Below are positions 28,338 to 37,272 of a stretch of DNA of 64,000 nt, in pieces. Position 1 is the first letter of the stretch. Each line of letters begins with the position of its first letter. The notes below the pieces were generated by a model, which worked only from the letters and a program-made list of their open reading frames with translations, was not told where the DNA came from and ran no database searches. Location of the stretch: positions 22,233 to 86,232 of the forward strand of contig JAAVWC010000017.1 of assembly GCA_023910675.1 (NCBI GenBank), read 5' to 3'. This stretch comes from Gemmatimonas sp. Its GTDB lineage: Bacteria > Gemmatimonadota > Gemmatimonadetes > Gemmatimonadales > Gemmatimonadaceae. A program made the translations under genes and the position numbers.

Positions 28338-28847
28338 GCAGCTCCGTCCTGGAAACAAAGAGTGAAGTGCGGCCGACCCATGCGGGTCAGCCGGGTGGTA
28401 CCAACTAGAGGACGCCTCCCCGTCGGCAGCCGTAACCGTTACGCCACGGGCACGTCGGGGCTCAAGGCATGCTCCTTCAAGCTGACGGGGCGTTCGCCTG
28501 CGGGCAAGCACGGACACAACAGCGGCTGCAAGACTCCGGCCGGGACAACGAGGCTCATGCGGCTCACCCTCCTCGCTTCTCCGATCTGCGTGGGAGAATC
28601 GAGACGGAGAGGCCGAGATGGCGAGAGGCCAGCCCGGATAGGCGGTGAGAGTCGAGTAACGCAGCAGCGAGAGGCGAGGTCTGGCCTCTCGCTGCTGCGT
28701 TACTCGACTCTCACTCCTATCAAAGGCTCGGCTCTCGACTCTCAACTTCTCAACTTCTCAGTCTTGAGTCTGGAGACTGAGATCTCGAGCGCCGAGCGCC
28801 GAGCGCCGGCCGAGCGCCGAGCGCCGCTTCAACTCGTGCTCTCCCCC
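28338..28847. other. Repeat-rich divergent intergenic region
   Basis: This 510-bp gap between the Ig-like gene (minus) and the glycosyltransferase (plus) contains no credible gene. From left to right it holds about 240 bp of unstructured sequence with presumably both promoters, the 30-bp perfect palindrome listed separately (28646-28714), a run of direct repeats (gactctcaacttctcaactt), a small hairpin ctcagtct / agactgag at 28757-28781, and a run of 8-bp repeats of gagcgccg at about 28787-28827. Confidence 0.7.
28646..28714. repeat. 30-bp perfect inverted repeat with short loop
   Basis: The left arm starts tgagagtcgagtaacgcagc and ends gcgagaggc (28646-28675); the right arm starts gcctctcgctgctgcgttac and ends tcgactctca (28684-28713). 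The loop is about 8 nt (gaggtctg). Weaker matching continues outward (gagaatcgagacggagaggc near 28597 against ggctcggctctcgactctc near 28725). There is no U-tract on either strand, so it is not a typical terminator. Function unknown. Confidence 0.9.
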
Positions 28848-28865
28848 ATGCAACTTACGCACGTC

Positions 28866-30465
28866 ATGGAAAACGCTGCGCCTTCTCTCCCCCGGCAGGA
28901 ACGGACCACGCAGTGGCTGCTGGTCGCCGGCTGGATCGTTGGAGCCGCACTGCTCCGGTTGCTCCTGTCGGCGTTCGTCCCGTTGCTCCCCGACGAGACC
29001 TATTACTGGGAATGGACGCGCCGGCTCGAAGGGGGCTATTTCGATCATCCGCCGGGCATCGCCCTCCTCATCACGCTGGGCGTCGAGCTCTTCGGCAACA
29101 CGCTCGCGGGTGTCCGGGCTGGGCCGGCCATCGCCGCGCTGGTCACGCATGGGGCCGCAGGTGATCTGCGCGTGGCAACTCGCCGGGCGAGGCGCGCCGG
29201 GCGCTACCGCCGCCCGTCGGGCCGCGATGCTCATGGCGCTGCTCCCCATTGCCACCCTCGGCCTCGTACTCGCCACCCCCGACGCCGCGCTCTTCGCCAC
29301 GGCCATGGTCGCCCTATTGGCCGTCGAACGGGCGCTGGCGCATCCCGTCCGGTCACTCGCGAGCTTCGCCTGGTGGGTGGTCGCCGGCGTCGCGCTCGGC
29401 GGCGCGTTCTTGTCCAAATACACCGCGGTCCTATTGCCCATGGGGCTCGTGGTCGCGTGCCTCGTGCACCCCGCGCTTCGCCGGCGCTATCTCGATGCCG
29501 GTCCGTGGGTGGCCAGCGCCATCGCCCTTACGCTTTTTGCCCCAGTGGTGGTCTGGAACGCCCTCAATAACTGGATCTCGTTCCGCTTTCAGCTTGGGCA
29601 TGGGTTCAATGCCGCCGCCCGCGGCAACCCGCTCTCGCGTGAACTCGAAATGATCGGCGGCCAGATCGGGCTGGCATCACCGATTCTCTTCGGATTGCTG
29701 GCGATGGTCGTATGGTGGGCCCTGCGCGACGGCTGGGCCGCGCGCCATACGGCGCAGCCCACCGACACCAGCGTGCGCCGCTTCGCCTTCGCGGTCATCT
29801 CCGTGGCGCCACTGGCGTTCTTTGCCGTGAGTGCCTGGCGCCGTCCCGTCGAAGCCAACTGGTCCGCCATGATTTACCCCGGCGCCATGATGCTGCTCGC
29901 CACCAGCGAGCAGTCCACCGTGCGCAGGGTGTGGTGGCGACGTGGCCTGGCGTTCGCTGCGGTGCTGCTGGCCATCGTTGGCGTCCAGGCGTTCACGCCC
30001 GTGCTGCCCGTGGCGCCGCGCAAAGACCCCATCGCCCGCGCCCACGGATGGACGACGCTCGCTGCCGCCATGCAGACCGCCCGCCAAGACCCGTTTCTCG
30101 ACGGGACGGTGGACCGGTGGGTGGCGGCCGATCGCTATCAGGATGCCTCCGAGTTGGCATTCCATCTTCCCGATCAGCCGATGGTGTTTGCCCTCAACCT
30201 TGGTGGTCGCACGAACCAGTATGACCTGTGGCCCAACGCCTGGCAGAAAGTGCGCCCGGGCGATGGACTCGTCGTGGCCTTCGATGCCGACGCCAAGGGC
30301 GATTCGCTCGCGCGCGTGGTCGGCTCGTGGTTCACGGAGACAAAACAGGGCGCGCTCGTCGTGCTCCGTCGTCAGAGCGGCGAAGTCGGCACACGCCGTG
30401 TGTGGTTGTATCGCATTGCGCGTGATGTTCCGCGCGCGAGCCCCACGCACCCGCCTCAGTCGTGA
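28866..30465 (+). pseudogene. ArnT/PMT-like membrane glycosyltransferase, frameshifted
   Basis: The product would be a roughly 530-residue polytopic glycosyltransferase of the dolichyl-phosphate-mannose / ArnT superfamily, which moves sugars from a polyprenyl phosphate donor at the periplasmic face. The family's first-loop acidic motif is present (LLPDETYYWEWTRR near residue 43), followed by GGYFDHPPGIALL. Near 29150, by a GGGG run, the frame shifts by one. Before it the sequence reads VRAGPAIAALVT; after it, in the next frame, CAWQLAGRGAPGATAARRAA, and coding continues intact to 30465. Start is ATG 28866 (or 28848). One missing or extra base would restore the gene, so a sequencing slip is as likely as a real mutation. 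Its stop overlaps the crcB start. Confidence 0.75.
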
Positions 30466-30845
30466 ACGGCACGCCGACACTCGCCACCGTCACGGCGGTC
30501 GCCATCGGTGGCGCCGCCGGAAGTGTGCTGCGCTATCTCGCCACGCTCCTCATGACACCAGCCACTGCGGCCTTTCCTCTGGCGACGCTGCTCATCAACG
30601 TGGCGGGATCCTTCCTGCTTGGCCTGCTCAGCAGACTCTTCGACGCCCCCGACAGCAATCAACTATTACGCCTCGCGCTCACCACGGGGCTGTGTGGTGG
30701 CTTCACCACCTTCTCCACCTTCAGCGCCGAAACCCTCCTGTTGTTGCAGCAGGGACGCACCGGTCGCGCCGTCGCCTACATCGCGCTTTCGCTCACACTC
30801 GGTCTCGGCGCTGCGGCGCTCGGCCTCACTGTCGGTCGCAAATAG
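30462..30845 (+). CDS. crcB: Fluoride-specific ion channel
   Basis: A 127-residue protein with four membrane segments, matching the Fluc/CrcB family that exports fluoride passively as a dual-topology dimer. Typical motifs are GGAAGSVLRYLA near residue 17, LLINVAGSFLLG near residue 44 and GLCGGFTTFSTFSAE near residue 76 (the Phe-box and Thr-Ser polar track). The GTG start at 30462 overlaps the glycosyltransferase stop. I looked for a fluoride riboswitch upstream; none is expected inside the preceding coding sequence and none was seen. Confidence 0.93.
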   Translation: MNGTPTLATVTAVAIGGAAGSVLRYLATLLMTPATAAFPLATLLINVAGSFLLGLLSRLFDAPDSNQLLRLALTTGLCGGFTTFSTFSAETLLLLQQGRTGRAVAYIALSLTLGLGAAALGLTVGRK

Positions 30846-30866
30846 CCCTCACCCACCGCCTCTCTC

Positions 30867-32264
30867 ATGTCCCGAATTCCGGATGATCTCGCGCAGTATT
30901 GCGATGCGCACGACGCACGCGCGCTCGACGAACTCTTCGACTTCCTGCGCATTCCTTCGGTCTCGGCACGTTCGGAGCACAAAGCCGACTGCGCGGCGGC
31001 CGCACAGTTCGTCGCCGACGCGCTCACCCGCATCGGCTTCGACGCCACGCTCGAAGCCACGCCGGGACATCCCATTGTCGTCGGTGAGTGGCGCAAGGCA
31101 CCAGCGGGCGCGCCGACGCTGCTCATCTACGGCCACTACGACGTGCAGCCCGCCGAGCCGCTGGAGTTGTGGACCTCACCGGCGTTCGAGCCCACGCTCC
31201 GCGGCGGCCGCATTTACGCGCGCGGCTCCGTCGACGACAAGGGGCAGCTCTACCTGCACATCAAGGCGCTCGAAGCGCATCTCGCGGCACGCGGGACGCT
31301 GCCGGTCAACGTCATCGTGCTCGCCGAAGGCGAAGAAGAAGTCGGCAGTGTGAACCTCGAGCTGTTCCTCGATCGCGAGAAGGCACGTCTGGCGTGCGAC
31401 GCCGTCGTCATTTCCGACAGCACCATGTTCGCGCCCGGTATTCCCAGCATTCTTTCGTCGCTGCGCGGCATGGCGTATCTCGAAATCAACGTGCGCGGCG
31501 CCAACGGTGACTTGCACAGCGGCATGTACGGTGGTGCCGTCGTGAATCCCGCTATGGCCTTGGCGCGCATTCTCGCCACCATGCACGACGATACCGGGCG
31601 CATCGCCATTCCCGGCTTCTACGACGACGTACGCCCATTCCCCGAACATGTGCGCGCGCAGATGCGCACGCTGCCGTTCAGCGATGACGCCCTGATGCAC
31701 GAAGTCGGCGTCACGGGATTGGGCGGAGAACCCGGCTATACGACGCTCGAGCGCCTCTGGACGCGCCCCACGTGCGAAGTGAATGGGTTACTCAGCGGCT
31801 ACACCGGCGAAGGCGCAAAAACCGTCCTCCCCGCCGTCTCCATGGCGAAGGTGAGCTTCCGTCTCGTGCCCGACCAGGAACCCGAGAAGATCGCCGAGCT
31901 GGTGCAGGATCACGTCGATCGCGTCGCGCCCCCTGGTGTCACGGTCATGGTGGAGCATCTGCATGGCGGCAAACCGTGGCGCGCCGACTTGCAGGGGCCG
32001 ATCATCGACGCCGGTAAAGCAGCACTCGAAGCCGCATTCGGACGCGAGCCCGTGATTACCGGCGAAGGCGGCAGCATTCCCGTGGTCGGCGACTTCGAGC
32101 GCATTCTCGGCGCGCCCGTCCTCCTCATGGGCTTCGGCCTTCCCGGCGAAAACGCGCACGCCCCCAACGAGTGGATCAGCCACGAGAATTACCAGCTCGG
32201 CATCCGCGCCGCAGCGGTGTTGTACGAAGAATTCGGCGTGCGCGCCACGAAGCACGGCGCTTAA
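30867..32264 (+). CDS. M20-family metallodipeptidase
   Basis: A 465-residue cytoplasmic peptidase of the M20 / ArgE-DapE-CPG2 superfamily (subfamily like PepV/carnosinase CNDP2). Zinc-binding blocks: LLIYGHYDVQPAEP near residue 86, the ARGSVDDKGQLY motif with the bridging Asp near residue 118, LAEGEEEVGSVN with the catalytic Glu near residue 152, and the late His in GENAHAPNEWI near residue 433. The dimerisation 'lid' domain lies around residues 190-310. No signal peptide is seen. It probably hydrolyses dipeptides; the exact substrate is not evident. It begins 21 nt after crcB, possibly in the same transcript. Confidence 0.92.
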   Translation: MSRIPDDLAQYCDAHDARALDELFDFLRIPSVSARSEHKADCAAAAQFVADALTRIGFDATLEATPGHPIVVGEWRKAPAGAPTLLIYGHYDVQPAEPLELWTSPAFEPTLRGGRIYARGSVDDKGQLYLHIKALEAHLAARGTLPVNVIVLAEGEEEVGSVNLELFLDREKARLACDAVVISDSTMFAPGIPSILSSLRGMAYLEINVRGANGDLHSGMYGGAVVNPAMALARILATMHDDTGRIAIPGFYDDVRPFPEHVRAQMRTLPFSDDALMHEVGVTGLGGEPGYTTLERLWTRPTCEVNGLLSGYTGEGAKTVLPAVSMAKVSFRLVPDQEPEKIAELVQDHVDRVAPPGVTVMVEHLHGGKPWRADLQGPIIDAGKAALEAAFGREPVITGEGGSIPVVGDFERILGAPVLLMGFGLPGENAHAPNEWISHENYQLGIRAAAVLYEEFGVRATKHGA

Positions 32265-32279
32265 GCCGAACCCGCTGCC

Positions 32280-32323
32280 CAAACACAAAACCCGGAACTG
32301 ATCAGTTCCGGGTTTTGTGTTTG
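32280..32323. terminator. Bidirectional terminator, perfect 20-bp stem
   Basis: A perfect 20-bp stem (caaacacaaaacccggaact / its complement) with a GATC loop. The left arm is A-rich and the right arm T-rich, so each strand ends the hairpin with a run such as ttttgtgttt. It separates the plus-strand M20 gene and the minus-strand PstS-like gene and can stop transcription from both sides. Confidence 0.92.
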
Positions 32324-32349
32324 GGTAATGTGGTGAAGGTCGAACGCGC

Positions 32350-32781
32350 TTACTTGACGTCGACCACCTTCACGCCGGCCGTGGACGCACTCGCGCTCAC
32401 ATAGCCAATGGCGCCCGGGTTCGCCTTCACATACGCGATCACATCATCGTCGCTCGCCTTGGCGGCCGGCGGCACGTCCTTGCCCGAGAAGATCTGCTGC
32501 TGCCAGTACGTCTCGACCGCAGGCACCGGACGGTTGAGCACCGCCTTGCTGAACGCGGCGCGCACCGGGCTCGACTTGGCGAGATCGACCGGCTGGGCGG
32601 CCGTGCCGTTGGGAAACTTGGACGACTGCTTGAGGAACAGCTTTGCGGCCACATCGGCCGTCAGCCCCGACGTGCTATTCGCACCGTTCACGATCACCTT
32701 GAAATCCTGCGCCATGGCCGGGGCGGCAGTGGCCACGAGAGCCACCAGCGAGAGCGCCATCATCTTCAACGAAGTCTTCAT
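32350..32781 (-). CDS. Small PstS-like periplasmic protein
   Basis: A 143-residue exported protein. Residues 1-23 (MKTSLKMMALSLVALVATAA) form a signal peptide cleaved at AMAQ. The mature part, with QDFKVIVNGANSTSGLTADV, VAAKLFLKQSSKFPNGTAAQ and YVKANPGAIGYVSAS, matches the small PBP-like proteins related to phosphate-binding PstS but less than half its length. These are often found next to porin-like genes, as here: the porin-like gene ends 11 nt upstream, so the two are an operon. Anion (phosphate) binding is an inference from family; there is no pstCAB in the window. A decayed copy of this gene is at 34163-34477. Confidence 0.8.
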   Translation of the reverse strand: MKTSLKMMALSLVALVATAAPAMAQDFKVIVNGANSTSGLTADVAAKLFLKQSSKFPNGTAAQPVDLAKSSPVRAAFSKAVLNRPVPAVETYWQQQIFSGKDVPPAAKASDDDVIAYVKANPGAIGYVSASASTAGVKVVDVK

Positions 32782-32792
32782 GTTAAGGATCC

Positions 32793-33917
32793 TCAGAACG
32801 ACGTCGCGACAGACGCGATCCAGTAGTTGGTGGCACGAGACGGGTTGATGCGGACGGTATTGCCTTCGACCGTCGTGGGAGCCACAAAGGCATCGTACGT
32901 GTACCCGTTCCGCCAACGATGCTCAAACTTGAAGACGGTTCCGGCGGCACCAAAGAGGTTGACGGCAGCGCCAGTCTCGCGCACGGAGGGAATGTCCGTG
33001 TTGAGGCGGGTGTCCGTGAAGAAAACGCGCTGCGTCTGCCGAATATGCTCACCCGCAAGGTGAATGCGCGGGTGCAACTTCGCGACTGCTTGGACATACC
33101 GACTCTTCAGATCTGCGCCCGGAGATTCACCCGATTCCCGGAAGTGTTCAGCGCGCAACACACCAAAGCTGCGATCGATCTGCCCAGAGTACGCCACAAA
33201 GTTCCGGAACCCGGTTTGCGTGGGCGTCCGGCGCTCGTACTTGTTGGCAAAGACGCCAAGGCGGACGCCACCAGGGGCATCGAGATAACCCTGTGCGCCA
33301 ATCATGTTGTGCGCCCGCGACGACCGAACCGTGAGCTCCGTGGATGTCGCGCGGACCGACCGGTTCTCACTGGCGCCGAAGTGCGCGTGACCTTCCACCG
33401 CGAACCCCTTCGCCAGATCACGACGGCCGGTGACCAGCACACCGTCCACGGCGTCAAAAGCGTCGCCGCTGATCTCGAACGGCTGACGGAAGAACGGCAA
33501 GACGGTACCGATGTATCGGACTTCGTTCGTCAAGCCGCGGGGCAACGGCGTCCGCCCCACTTTGGTCGTAATCGCGCCCGCCCGATGCTGCCAGTAGGCC
33601 ATCTGCGTCGTGACGTCATTCAAGACGCCAGCCAAGGGCGACGAGCCCAGTCGGCGATTGAGCAACTGCACCACAAAGGCATCATTCGGCGCCATCTGAT
33701 AGCGGAACTGCAACGTCATGACGCGATAGTCCACCGTGCCTTCTTTGGGAATGCCCAGCACGGGAAGATCGTTGCTCTTGCCGTACCCGGCATTGAGCGA
33801 CGCGTGAATCGTCAGGCGTTCTTCGAGCGACTGCGCCGACAGCACGCGCGCTCCGGATAGTAAGGCACCTGCGGCGATGACGCTCAGAATGCAGCGACGA
33901 GAAAAAGAAGTGTACAA
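32793..33917 (-). CDS. Outer-membrane beta-barrel (porin-like) protein
   Basis: A 374-residue protein with a signal peptide (MYTSFSRRCILSVIAAGALL..., cleavage at VLSAQS). The mature protein alternates polar and hydrophobic residues throughout, as in beta-barrels, and ends in NYWIASVATSF with the C-terminal Phe recognised by the BAM machinery. Blocks such as GTVDYRVMTLQFRYQMAPND and RVFFTDTRLNTDIPS are visible. It probably forms an outer-membrane pore that serves the PstS-like protein encoded 11 nt downstream. Not a recognised named porin. A remnant of a second copy lies at 34488-34745. Confidence 0.78.
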   Translation of the reverse strand: MYTSFSRRCILSVIAAGALLSGARVLSAQSLEERLTIHASLNAGYGKSNDLPVLGIPKEGTVDYRVMTLQFRYQMAPNDAFVVQLLNRRLGSSPLAGVLNDVTTQMAYWQHRAGAITTKVGRTPLPRGLTNEVRYIGTVLPFFRQPFEISGDAFDAVDGVLVTGRRDLAKGFAVEGHAHFGASENRSVRATSTELTVRSSRAHNMIGAQGYLDAPGGVRLGVFANKYERRTPTQTGFRNFVAYSGQIDRSFGVLRAEHFRESGESPGADLKSRYVQAVAKLHPRIHLAGEHIRQTQRVFFTDTRLNTDIPSVRETGAAVNLFGAAGTVFKFEHRWRNGYTYDAFVAPTTVEGNTVRINPSRATNYWIASVATSF

Positions 33918-34162
33918 GGAATCTCCAGCAGGCCGGTGTATAAGGTTGGTACCTCGCGATAACCGATTCGCAGAGTTCTGGGCCGAACGACGCCCCCTCA
34001 GCGATTGCTCTGGGTTTCGGCATCTTCACGGAGTTTCTGTAGTGACAATCACGACTGGTTTATCACAGCCATGTAACGGCATTGAAGAAATCTCGCGGTC
34101 CTATTGCAAAAAGCGACGGACATCCTGTGTGATGCCCGCTGCTTGGTGATTCGGAGGCGCGA

Positions 34163-34477
34163 CTACTTGACGTCGACCACCTTCACGCCGGCTGTGGACG
34201 CAGTCGCGCTCACCTAGCCAATGGCGCCCGGGTTCCCCTTCACATACGCGATCACATCATCGTCGCTCACCTTGGCACGATCGGCCGGCTGGGCCGCCGT
34301 GCCGTTAGGGAACTTGGGCGACTGCTTGAGGAACAGCTTCGCGGCCACCACGGCCGACAGATCCGCCGTGCTGTTCGCGCTGTTCACGATCACCGGGAAA
34401 TCCTGCGCCATGGCCGGCACGGCGGTGGCCACAATGGCCACCAGCGCGAGCGTTACGCTCTTGAAGATTCGCGTCAT
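34163..34477 (-). pseudogene. Decayed copy of the PstS-like gene
   Basis: Starts MTRIFKSVTLALVAIVATAV with a good signal peptide and then VIVNSANSTADLSAVVAAKL, clearly homologous to the intact gene at 32350-32781. About 38 internal residues are deleted: AAQPADRAK joins directly to VSDDDVIAYVKGNPGAIG. The Tyr that follows IG in the intact copy is a TAG stop here (34211-34213). Beyond the stop the same frame continues VSATASTAGVKVVDVK and ends at 34163, so the 3' end was once coding. Deletion plus nonsense change make this a real pseudogene and not a single base error. Confidence 0.9.
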
Positions 34478-34487
34478 GGCGTGATCC

Positions 34488-34745
34488 TCAGAACGTGAAC
34501 GCGACGGACGCCAACGCGAAGTACGTCTGCGCCTTGGGCGCGAGGTGCGCTACCAGCGGCGGCACCGTGGGCGGAATCACCGACGGAAAGTGCTGATGCC
34601 CGTCGCCGTCGGCAACCGCGCGATCCTTGTCAGAAATCTAGTGGCCGAACTGCAGCGCAATGATGCGATAGTCCGACGTACCATCCCGCGCGCCGGCGAA
34701 GGCCGGGGCGAGGAGAATGGTCAGCCCCGAGAGACCGCAGACCAT
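34488..34745 (-). pseudogene. Remnant of a second porin-like gene
   Basis: On the minus strand an ATG at 34745 reads MVCGLSGLTILLAPAFAGAR then DGTSDYRIIALQFGH and stops at 34638. This matches the early part of the intact porin (KEGTVDYRVMTLQFRY). About 150 bp later the sequence ends with QTYFALASVAFTF and a stop at 34488, matching the porin C-terminus (NYWIASVATSF). The middle ~300 residues are gone. It lies directly upstream of the decayed PstS-like copy, in the same order as the intact pair, so the whole two-gene unit was duplicated and one copy decayed. Confidence 0.82.
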
Positions 34746-34790
34746 ATGTCGAGAAGACAATTCAAACTCTCTTCGAATAACAAAACTGCA

Positions 34791-34819
34791 GCCGGGCGTC
34801 GCAGGCGACGACGCCCGGC
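34791..34819 (-). terminator. Terminator of chemoreceptor gene 1
   Basis: An 11-bp stem (gccgggcgtcg / cgacgcccggc) with a 7-nt loop; on the minus strand it is followed by ctgcagttttgtt, a U-rich tail. The same hairpin occurs after chemoreceptor 2, being part of the duplicated segment. Confidence 0.75.
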
Positions 34820-36480
34820 GGAGACGTCAAAACGAGCCGAGCACGTCGTCAGACGCGTCATTCATCGTCGAACGGGATGAGCGCGGTCGCACTCACCGGG
34901 AAGACATCGTCACTCTTGGCCGCGGCCCCCGCTGTTGCACGGCTGACAGACTTTGCCTTCGCCGGTACGCGCTTCCCACGAGATGCGGCCGGCGCCGCAC
35001 TCGGTGCAGTCACCGCACGACGCGTCGGCGTCTGGTGGTGGTGGTGCTGCTGCTGCTGACGGGGCGCCGCGTGACCGCGGTCACCCACATCGAACTGCGA
35101 CGCCAATTCCTGCATTTCCGACGCTTGCGCTGACAATTCTGCCGCCGCGCTCGCCGACTCTTCCGCATTCGCAGCGGTCCGCTGCGTCAGGCTACTGATC
35201 TGCGACATGGCGGACGTGACTTCGGCGAGCTCACGCTCCTGCTCCACCGCACCTTCGGCAATGTTGTTCATAATGGTCGTCGCACGCTGCACGCCCGTCC
35301 GGATTTCCTCGAGGCGACGCTTCACGCTTTCGTTGAGCTGCACGCCCGTCTCCGCCTTCGCCACCGACTCCTCGATGAGCGTGGCGGTATTGCGCGACGC
35401 TTCCGACGCCCGGATGGCGAGGCTGCGCACTTCGTCGGCGACCACCGCGAAGCCCTTGCCTGCATCACCGGCACGCGCCGCTTCGACGGCCGCGTTGAGC
35501 GCCAGCAGGTTCGTCTGGAACGCGATCTCGTCGATCGTCTTCACGATCTTGGCCGTCGAGTCGGCGGAGCGCTTGATCTCGGCCACCGCATCGGCCAGCG
35601 CCGTCATGCGTTCCACGCCCTGCTCGGTCGTCTGCGTCGCCTTGTCCATGGCGGCGCGGGCTTCGGCGGCATCGGCCGCGTTGGCCTTCGTGCGCTCCTC
35701 GACCACCGTGATGCGATTCGACACCTGATCGATGGCGCCGGCCTGATCGGCGGCACCGCTCGCCAGTTCCTGGCTGCCGTCACCGATTTCACGCGCCGCC
35801 GAGTTCACCTGGCTGATGGCCGTCGTAAGCGAGGCGAACACTTCGGCGATGTTTTCGAGCGCGAGGTTGAGCGATTCCTTGATCGCCGCATGCTCGCCCG
35901 CATAGTTGCCACGCACCCGCGCCGAGAGATCCTTGGCCGCGACGCGCGCCAGCACGTCCTTCGCTTCCGTGATCGGCTCGATGACCGCGTCGAGCATCAC
36001 GTTGGTGCCCGTGATGAGCTCCGCGTACGCACCGCGGAACTGCTCCGGGTTGCCGCGCTTGGAAAGATCGCCGTACTTCGCCGCTTCGATCACGGTGGCG
36101 ATTTCGCCCGTCACGCCCTGCAGTGTTGCGGTGGCGCCGTTGATGCTGCGCGACAGGACGTCGTGTTCGCTGCGCACTTCGACCTTGGCGGAAAGATCGC
36201 CGTTGGCGAGGCGGTCGGCCGCATGTGCGACGCCGCCGATGTACGCGATCATTCCGCGAAACGCTTCAGCGAGCTCGCCGATTTCGTCCTTGCTTTCGAT
36301 GTCGACCTGCAGGTCAATCTTGCCGCGCGCAATGTCACGCCCGGTATCGGACAGCTGGCGCATGGCGCTGATCACGCTCGTGAGCGTTCCCCAGGCGAGC
36401 ACACCGAGCGCGGCCAATGCCACGACGAGCACGCCGGTGGTGACCGCCAACGTTGTACTCTGCACCTTGTCGGCGCTCGC
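34791..36480 (-). repeat. Duplicated segment, copy 1 (chemoreceptor 3' part)
   Basis: About 1.69 kb that is near-identical to 37244-38932. Only scattered single-base differences are seen (for example ataatggtc against atgatggtc at 35270 and 37722, and gctttcgat against gctctcgat near 36295 and 38745) plus one inserted A close to the 3' end of the gene. It covers the terminator, the signalling, HAMP and second transmembrane coding parts. Similarity falls sharply at the codons for SADKV, upstream of which the sensor domains are diverged. Confidence 0.9.
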
Positions 36481-36978
36481 ATTGGAGTCGGCAACGCCCT
36501 TCTGTCGGGCGTTGATCTGATCCGTCAGCGACTTGGACAAGGCGGCGTACTTCTCCTTCATGGCGGTCATGCCGCCCATGAGATCTTCCGTGGAGCCCGT
36601 GATCATGCCGATGCTCGTGCTCTTCGCCTGTTCCGTATACGCCTTGAACAAGGCGATGGTGGCCTGTTCTTCCGTACGATTCACCGTCGGATTCGACGAC
36701 AGTGAGTCGCCCGTCGCGGTAAAGGCCTTGACGATCGTGTCCGCCTGTGAGACGGCGGCGGTGTCGCTCGCACCCACCGCGTCAAGAAGCGCCCGCTGAT
36801 AGCTCTCGAGCAGGGCGAACTGCGCCCGCGTAAGATCGAGCGCCGGCGAGCGCCCCTTGCGGATGGAAACCACCTCGGCCTGTGCATAATGGGTAATGCC
36901 GAGCGTGGTCAGAAAACCCACCGCAGCGACAACGGGGAGAGCCAGAATCTTGGCTCGCAGAGACAGAGAACGGAACAT
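34858..36978 (-). CDS. Methyl-accepting chemotaxis protein 1, tail truncated by a frameshift
   Basis: A 706-residue membrane chemoreceptor. TM1 is near residues 9-28 ([20 protein letters not shown]), followed by a periplasmic helical (4HB-like) sensor to about residue 185, TM2 (residues 192-212), a HAMP domain, a second HAMP-like stretch ([20 protein letters not shown]) and the signalling coiled coil. The hairpin tip, [20 protein letters not shown] near residue 485, binds CheA/Che[11 protein letters not shown] stretch and a basic Ala/Pro linker precede the C-terminus. Compared with receptor 2 the gene has an extra A near 34862 (gatgaatgac for gatgatgac), so it ends IPFDDE and loses the last 14 residues. 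No CheA, CheW or CheR gene is nearby. Confidence 0.9.
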   Translation of the reverse strand: MFRSLSLRAKILALPVVAAVGFLTTLGITHYAQAEVVSIRKGRSPALDLTRAQFALLESYQRALLDAVGASDTAAVSQADTIVKAFTATGDSLSSNPTVNRTEEQATIALFKAYTEQAKSTSIGMITGSTEDLMGGMTAMKEKYAALSKSLTDQINARQKGVADSNASADKVQSTTLAVTTGVLVVALAALGVLAWGTLTSVISAMRQLSDTGRDIARGKIDLQVDIESKDEIGELAEAFRGMIAYIGGVAHAADRLANGDLSAKVEVRSEHDVLSRSINGATATLQGVTGEIATVIEAAKYGDLSKRGNPEQFRGAYAELITGTNVMLDAVIEPITEAKDVLARVAAKDLSARVRGNYAGEHAAIKESLNLALENIAEVFASLTTAISQVNSAAREIGDGSQELASGAADQAGAIDQVSNRITVVEERTKANAADAAEARAAMDKATQTTEQGVERMTALADAVAEIKRSADSTAKIVKTIDEIAFQTNLLALNAAVEAARAGDAGKGFAVVADEVRSLAIRASEASRNTATLIEESVAKAETGVQLNESVKRRLEEIRTGVQRATTIMNNIAEGAVEQERELAEVTSAMSQISSLTQRTAANAEESASAAAELSAQASEMQELASQFDVGDRGHAAPRQQQQHHHHQTPTRRAVTAPSAAPAASRGKRVPAKAKSVSRATAGAAAKSDDVFPVSATALIPFDDE

Positions 36979-37243
36979 GGAATGGTCGGAAAGAGAACAG
37001 CGAATCACGCGAATTGGGCTTAGTCGCCCGCGAGAGCCACATGAGGTGGTATCGGGCTCCGCGCATTGATCTTTAGGAATGCGTCATTATCGTCACATTT
37101 CCGGCACGACGTGTCACAGCTGTTGCGCGTCGAACGGGCTGTTCAGAGCCCGTCCTTGCGGTGCAACAGCTGCGTGACCACGCGATCCATGTCCGAAATC
37201 CTGTGGCCGGACTGCGGTAAACATGTTCCGTCTTGGGAAGACA

Positions 37244-37272
37244 GCCGGGCGTCGCAGGCGACGACGCCCGGC
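37244..37272 (-). terminator. Terminator of chemoreceptor gene 2
   Basis: The same 11-bp hairpin as after receptor 1 (gccgggcgtcg / cgacgcccggc). Its minus-strand tail is tgtcttcccaag, with fewer Us than the receptor 1 version, so termination may be weaker. Confidence 0.6.
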
